Source of the DNA: Strongyloides papillosus
Taxonomy: Eukaryota; Nematoda; Chromadorea; Rhabditida; Strongyloididae
Direction of reading: 5' to 3'
Assembly (NCBI GenBank): GCA_005656395.1
Contig: SRSI01000013.1
Span: forward strand, 1,364,001-1,428,000
Length of the DNA: 64,000 nucleotides
The translations under genes and the position numbers were made by a program. The notes under the pieces are model-generated. The model was not told the origin of the DNA. It did no database searches and worked only from the letters and a program-made list of their open reading frames with translations. The first letter of the stretch is position 1. Each line of letters begins with the position of its first letter. Shown one piece after another: positions 60,976-64,000 of this stretch.

Positions 60976-61854
60976 TTAATTTTCCTTCTTCTTCTTTCCT
61001 TTTTTAGAAGGTTTCTTATTGGTTGATTTATTGTCTTTCAAGACAGTTGATGGTTTTCTAGAATTTTTTGAACGTTTTCCACTACTCTTAAGAAGTCCAG
61101 TATGAATGAGATGAGCAGCAGACATCCAACCAATAAGTGGAGCAATCCAATAAGTTATAGCAAACCATAAAGTGTCTAAGCCAGAACAACCAAATAATCT
61201 ACTACCAGCAACGGTTGGATTGAGACCACCAACACCTATATACACAATTCCAAGAGTCAAGAAACCAGCAACAGTTATTGGTATAGCAAAACTTTTTGAT
61301 TTTTCGGGTAATTTCGAAATAATAAACCGTATACAGAAACAGCCCATGGCTTCAAAGAGGAGTACAAATACATAACTAACCTTAAAGTTAAGAACACATT
61401 TCTCAGTACTTTCAAGAGCGAATTGATGTTCCTCACTGTAATTTTTTGTATAATACCATAACAACTTAGCGGAAAAGAAAGCATATCCACCACCTAATAT
61501 TTGTCCAAAAACAACAGCTAAAAATTTCCCAAGATTAATTGATTTATAAAAAAACATCTCAAATGGTGCAAGAGGGGAGACAAATGCACCACGATTCCAG
61601 GAGTTTGCAAAGCATAATAAACTTGTGACAGTAAAAAAGAAACCCATTGGACCATAATTTTTAACCATTAAACCATTCTCATATACACATGTACACATTT
61701 GTAATGTCCCAATTGCCTCAATTAAAAAGATATATGGATAGGAAGCTGGTTGAAAGAATCTGCTAACAATCTTACGACCTAACTCACCAAGTCCAAAGCA
61801 GGTAATATAAAAGAGTATACAAACAACAGCCGGCTTAAAGATTAACACATCCAT
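60976..61854 (-). CDS. Superaquaporin-like (AQP11/12-type) channel, intronless
   Basis: Membrane channel of the unorthodox aquaporin group, often intracellular (ER) and permeable to water or small solutes. 292 residues with about six hydrophobic segments. The second pore loop has GLNPTVAGSRLFGC: NPT (212-214) instead of NPA, with a cysteine nine residues downstream (C223), the hallmark of superaquaporins. The first pore loop has no NPA: the equivalent stretch is RGAFVSPLAPFE (about 88-99), with SPL. The tail (about 255-292) is strongly basic (SKKGKKKKEN). Nematode AQP-9 to AQP-12 are the family relatives; which one is not decided. Start at 61854 is just after an acceptor (TTTTCTTTTAG). An upstream TATA-like TATAAATAG sits near 62050. 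Confidence 0.85.
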   Translation of the reverse strand: MDVLIFKPAVVCILFYITCFGLGELGRKIVSRFFQPASYPYIFLIEAIGTLQMCTCVYENGLMVKNYGPMGFFFTVTSLLCFANSWNRGAFVSPLAPFEMFFYKSINLGKFLAVVFGQILGGGYAFFSAKLLWYYTKNYSEEHQFALESTEKCVLNFKVSYVFVLLFEAMGCFCIRFIISKLPEKSKSFAIPITVAGFLTLGIVYIGVGGLNPTVAGSRLFGCSGLDTLWFAITYWIAPLIGWMSAAHLIHTGLLKSSGKRSKNSRKPSTVLKDNKSTNKKPSKKGKKKKEN

Positions 61855-61862
61855 AGTGTAAT

Positions 61863-61874
61863 CTAAAAGAAAAC
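61863..61874 (-). promoter_or_regulatory. Splice acceptor ahead of aquaporin start
   Basis: Minus strand reads TTTTCTTTTAG, then ATTACACT and ATG: a pyrimidine-AG acceptor nine bases before the start codon. This is typical of spliced-leader addition; no coding exon is seen upstream. Confidence 0.5.
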
Positions 61875-64000
61875 AGTTAGAAATGAATTGACTAAAAGAC
61901 TATAATAATAATGATAAAAATATAAGAGGCCAGTAATTAACGTTAGATAAATAGTATTAATTTGATGGTACGGGTGGAGAAAGAACATAGGTATATTCAT
62001 GGTTAACATAAAAGTTAACTGAAAAAATAGTTAAGAAATTACTCTATTTATACTACTATTATTCATTCAAGACACGTGTATCAAAATGATATTAAAATTT
62101 TTCATTAACACATTAAAATTTGCAAATTTTAAGGTAAAAAAAAATTGGGATTTATTTCACACATATGTGTACGATCATTTTTGAATGCTACTTTCATCTT
62201 GAAAAAAAGAGAGGTAATAATGAGTGTGTCTTTAAATGCCATTTGTTTTAATAGATACCTCTTTATTAATTACACAAATTGTCTATGTAGATGCATCTCT
62301 CGACAGAGTCTGTTTAGGAAGAAAATGACATACGCGTAATATTTGAAACTGCAAGGAAGAACGACCTTTTTGAAGTTAAATTGACTGCTGTTATAAAAGA
62401 TATAATAATTGTATGTGTGAATATAATATAGTAAATTAAAACCAAACTTAATGTAATATATCGTATTTTGAATTGAAAAACAGTTAAAATGAAAAACATA
62501 TATATACGCATTTGTTAGTATAGATGCTTATCTTATAATATAATGACGTATTATTATTAAAGTTCATATATCATTAAAATACAATTTATAACATATTAGA
62601 AAATTGATGTTCTTTTCAAAATATATTGATATGATATAGCTTTTCTATGGATAGTGCAAAAAATTTATAATTTTGACGCAATTTATGTAAAAAATAATAT
62701 TTGTGCAAGTAATTATTTTTTCATCACGTAATAATCGTATTATTTTTTTTCCAGCATCTTGTTGTTTATTTTTTTATAAAATATTTAATGTAAATGAACT
62801 ATTTTTATACTTTTACATTAAAATGTTAACTTTTAAAAATAAATTGTCATTAACATTTAATAAAATTTATTATACGCAGATATATAATTGACACATTTAT
62901 TTAATAGAGTTATAATAAACTATAAAAATTGAAGCTTCATTTTAATTTTTAATTGAAAATAGTTTTTAAGTTAATTATCTCCACTTTATAAGAAAAGAAA
63001 AATTACATGGCATAAAATGGCATAACGAGTACATTGGTGGAGAATAGCATTAATTTATAATTCTTGATAATGGAAACATTTTATATTTTTAGAATATATC
63101 TAAAAGTAAAAAAAATTATTTTTGCATTATTTATATCATGTTTTTATTATACAAACTCTCTCTTCAATGACATAACATACATCTAAAAGATATTGGAAAA
63201 TTGAAAAAGTTCCTCCTCTTGGTAAAATAATAATTTTACTGGAAAATTGAATATACATTTTCTTTTAAAATTAGGATGCCTAAGACTATGGGTACCGTCT
63301 TTGAATCGAACAGAATAACTGTACATATCACTAGCATTCCTATGACTGGTGATATAATATAGTTATTCTATTAGATTAAAAGATTCCATTTTTAATCTTA
63401 GAACAAACATCATTATCATTTCATTTAATAATTGTTGAATGATGAGTAAAAATGAATTACTATATCCATAATGATAATTTATACAAATCTAAATGCAGAT
63501 ATCTAAATGTCAGGTTGAAATAATTATATCAAATATTTTAAATATCAAAAGAATATTTGATAAAATTATGCTACCTCACACTTAGATATTAGAAATAACT
63601 TTTTTATCTAAATATATAATTTATAACTTACAATTTATGTGTATAATTCAATTTCACTTTAAATAAATTATTATATGTCATATTATATGGTTAAACAAAA
63701 ATTAAATTAATAAAAATTTTTATCTAAAATATTTTTAATGCGTCTAATGGTAAGAATAAATATTTAAAGAATGAAGTTGCCATATCAACTGAGGTAAAGA
63801 ATATATACTCTTCTATATATGGACAGAAATGTCTTAGAATAAGACTACCATTGATTCTATGCCCTTTTGTTTCACAGGCAGAGAAGTTATTGAAAATTGG
63901 CATTATATAGTGAGGGGGGTGAAACCTTCTAACTATTGATAAACTATACATACACATGTACCACTCCTCTCGATAAATTAAGGATAATAGATATATACAT
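61875..64000. other. Aquaporin upstream region and window end
   Basis: No gene supported. Contains a TATA-like word on the minus strand near 62043-62052 and an inverted-repeat hairpin at 63312-63369. Two open frames (62145-62339 plus; 63724-63957 minus) have mixed composition but no family signal. Confidence 0.5.
63312..63369. repeat. Imperfect hairpin
   Basis: Arms AGAATAACT and AGTTATTCT pair perfectly, followed inward by a 4x5 internal loop, ATATCAC with GTGATAT, TAG with CTG and an 11-base terminal loop. The total is 58 nt, about the size of a microRNA precursor. It could equally be a tiny MITE remnant or chance. Confidence 0.35.

Noticed and set aside
62145..62339. 64-codon plus-strand frame with several cysteines
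   Set aside because: No splice model, no domain, and composition compatible with chance.
63724..63957. 77-codon minus-strand frame
   Set aside because: Mixed composition, but the opposite strand also has acceptor-like and coding-like words; the window ends before it can be resolved.

Overview
The window looks like nuclear DNA of a small-genome, extremely A+T-rich nematode, most like the Strongyloides/Parastrongyloides group. Reasons: very high A+T by eye, tiny introns (45-61 bp) in most genes, pyrimidine-AG acceptors just upstream of start codons (as expected for spliced-leader trans-splicing), nematode-type families (innexin, TWK two-pore K+ channel, superaquaporin, a four-pass CxCGCxHxKTG protein, cysteine-rich secreted proteins), and a matching set of mobile elements (mariner, piggyBac, Ty3/gypsy, Bel/Pao, LINE). 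The genus is an inference; no rRNA, tRNA or mitochondrial marker is present.

Layout. 0-5 kb: gene-poor DNA, then a mitochondrial-type 2-Cys peroxiredoxin (2759-3486). 4.9-9.5 kb: a mariner fragment, then a TA-flanked non-autonomous transposon (5688-9470) that carries a complete but inactivated piggyBac (6851-9134, perfect 16-bp termini, TTAA duplication). 10.9-14.1 kb: a decayed Bel/Pao-like relic on the minus strand. 14.7-15.9 kb: a small two-exon membrane-protein gene and a solo LTR built of palindromes. 16.4-16.9 kb: a cysteine-rich secreted protein gene. 18.9-19.8 kb: a double fold-back mariner MITE.

23-35.6 kb is a retroelement island. It holds a Ty3/gypsy relic lying between long inverted repeats, a 3' LTR fragment of another gypsy family, a LINE reverse-transcriptase fragment, and a nearly complete Ty3/gypsy element on the minus strand (26738-35567) with short LTRs, PBS, PPT, Gag, protease, RT, RNase H and integrase. 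Between Gag and Pol this element carries an extra module: hydrophobic segment, ectodomain-like region, long coiled coil and a C-terminal membrane segment. The same hydrophobic segment and start of ectodomain sit in the same place in the second gypsy relic, so the module appears to be an ancestral trait of this lineage. The element also has an antisense ORF (27002-27857) between integrase and 3' LTR. These two traits are the best candidates for an undescribed system in the window.

37.5-38.1 kb: a second small secreted-protein gene. 40.4-42.0 kb: a 1.5-kb MITE with ~310-bp terminal inverted repeats and a GTTA duplication. 42.3-45.6 kb: Bel/Pao and membrane-protein relics. 48.5-50 kb: a TWK K+ channel with unusual pore signatures. 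53.3-54.1 kb: a LAPTM-like four-pass membrane protein. 58.4-61.9 kb: an innexin and a superaquaporin in tail-to-tail orientation. The host genes are independent single-gene units with their own promoters or acceptors; nothing suggests an operon. The remaining long stretches hold no gene I can support.
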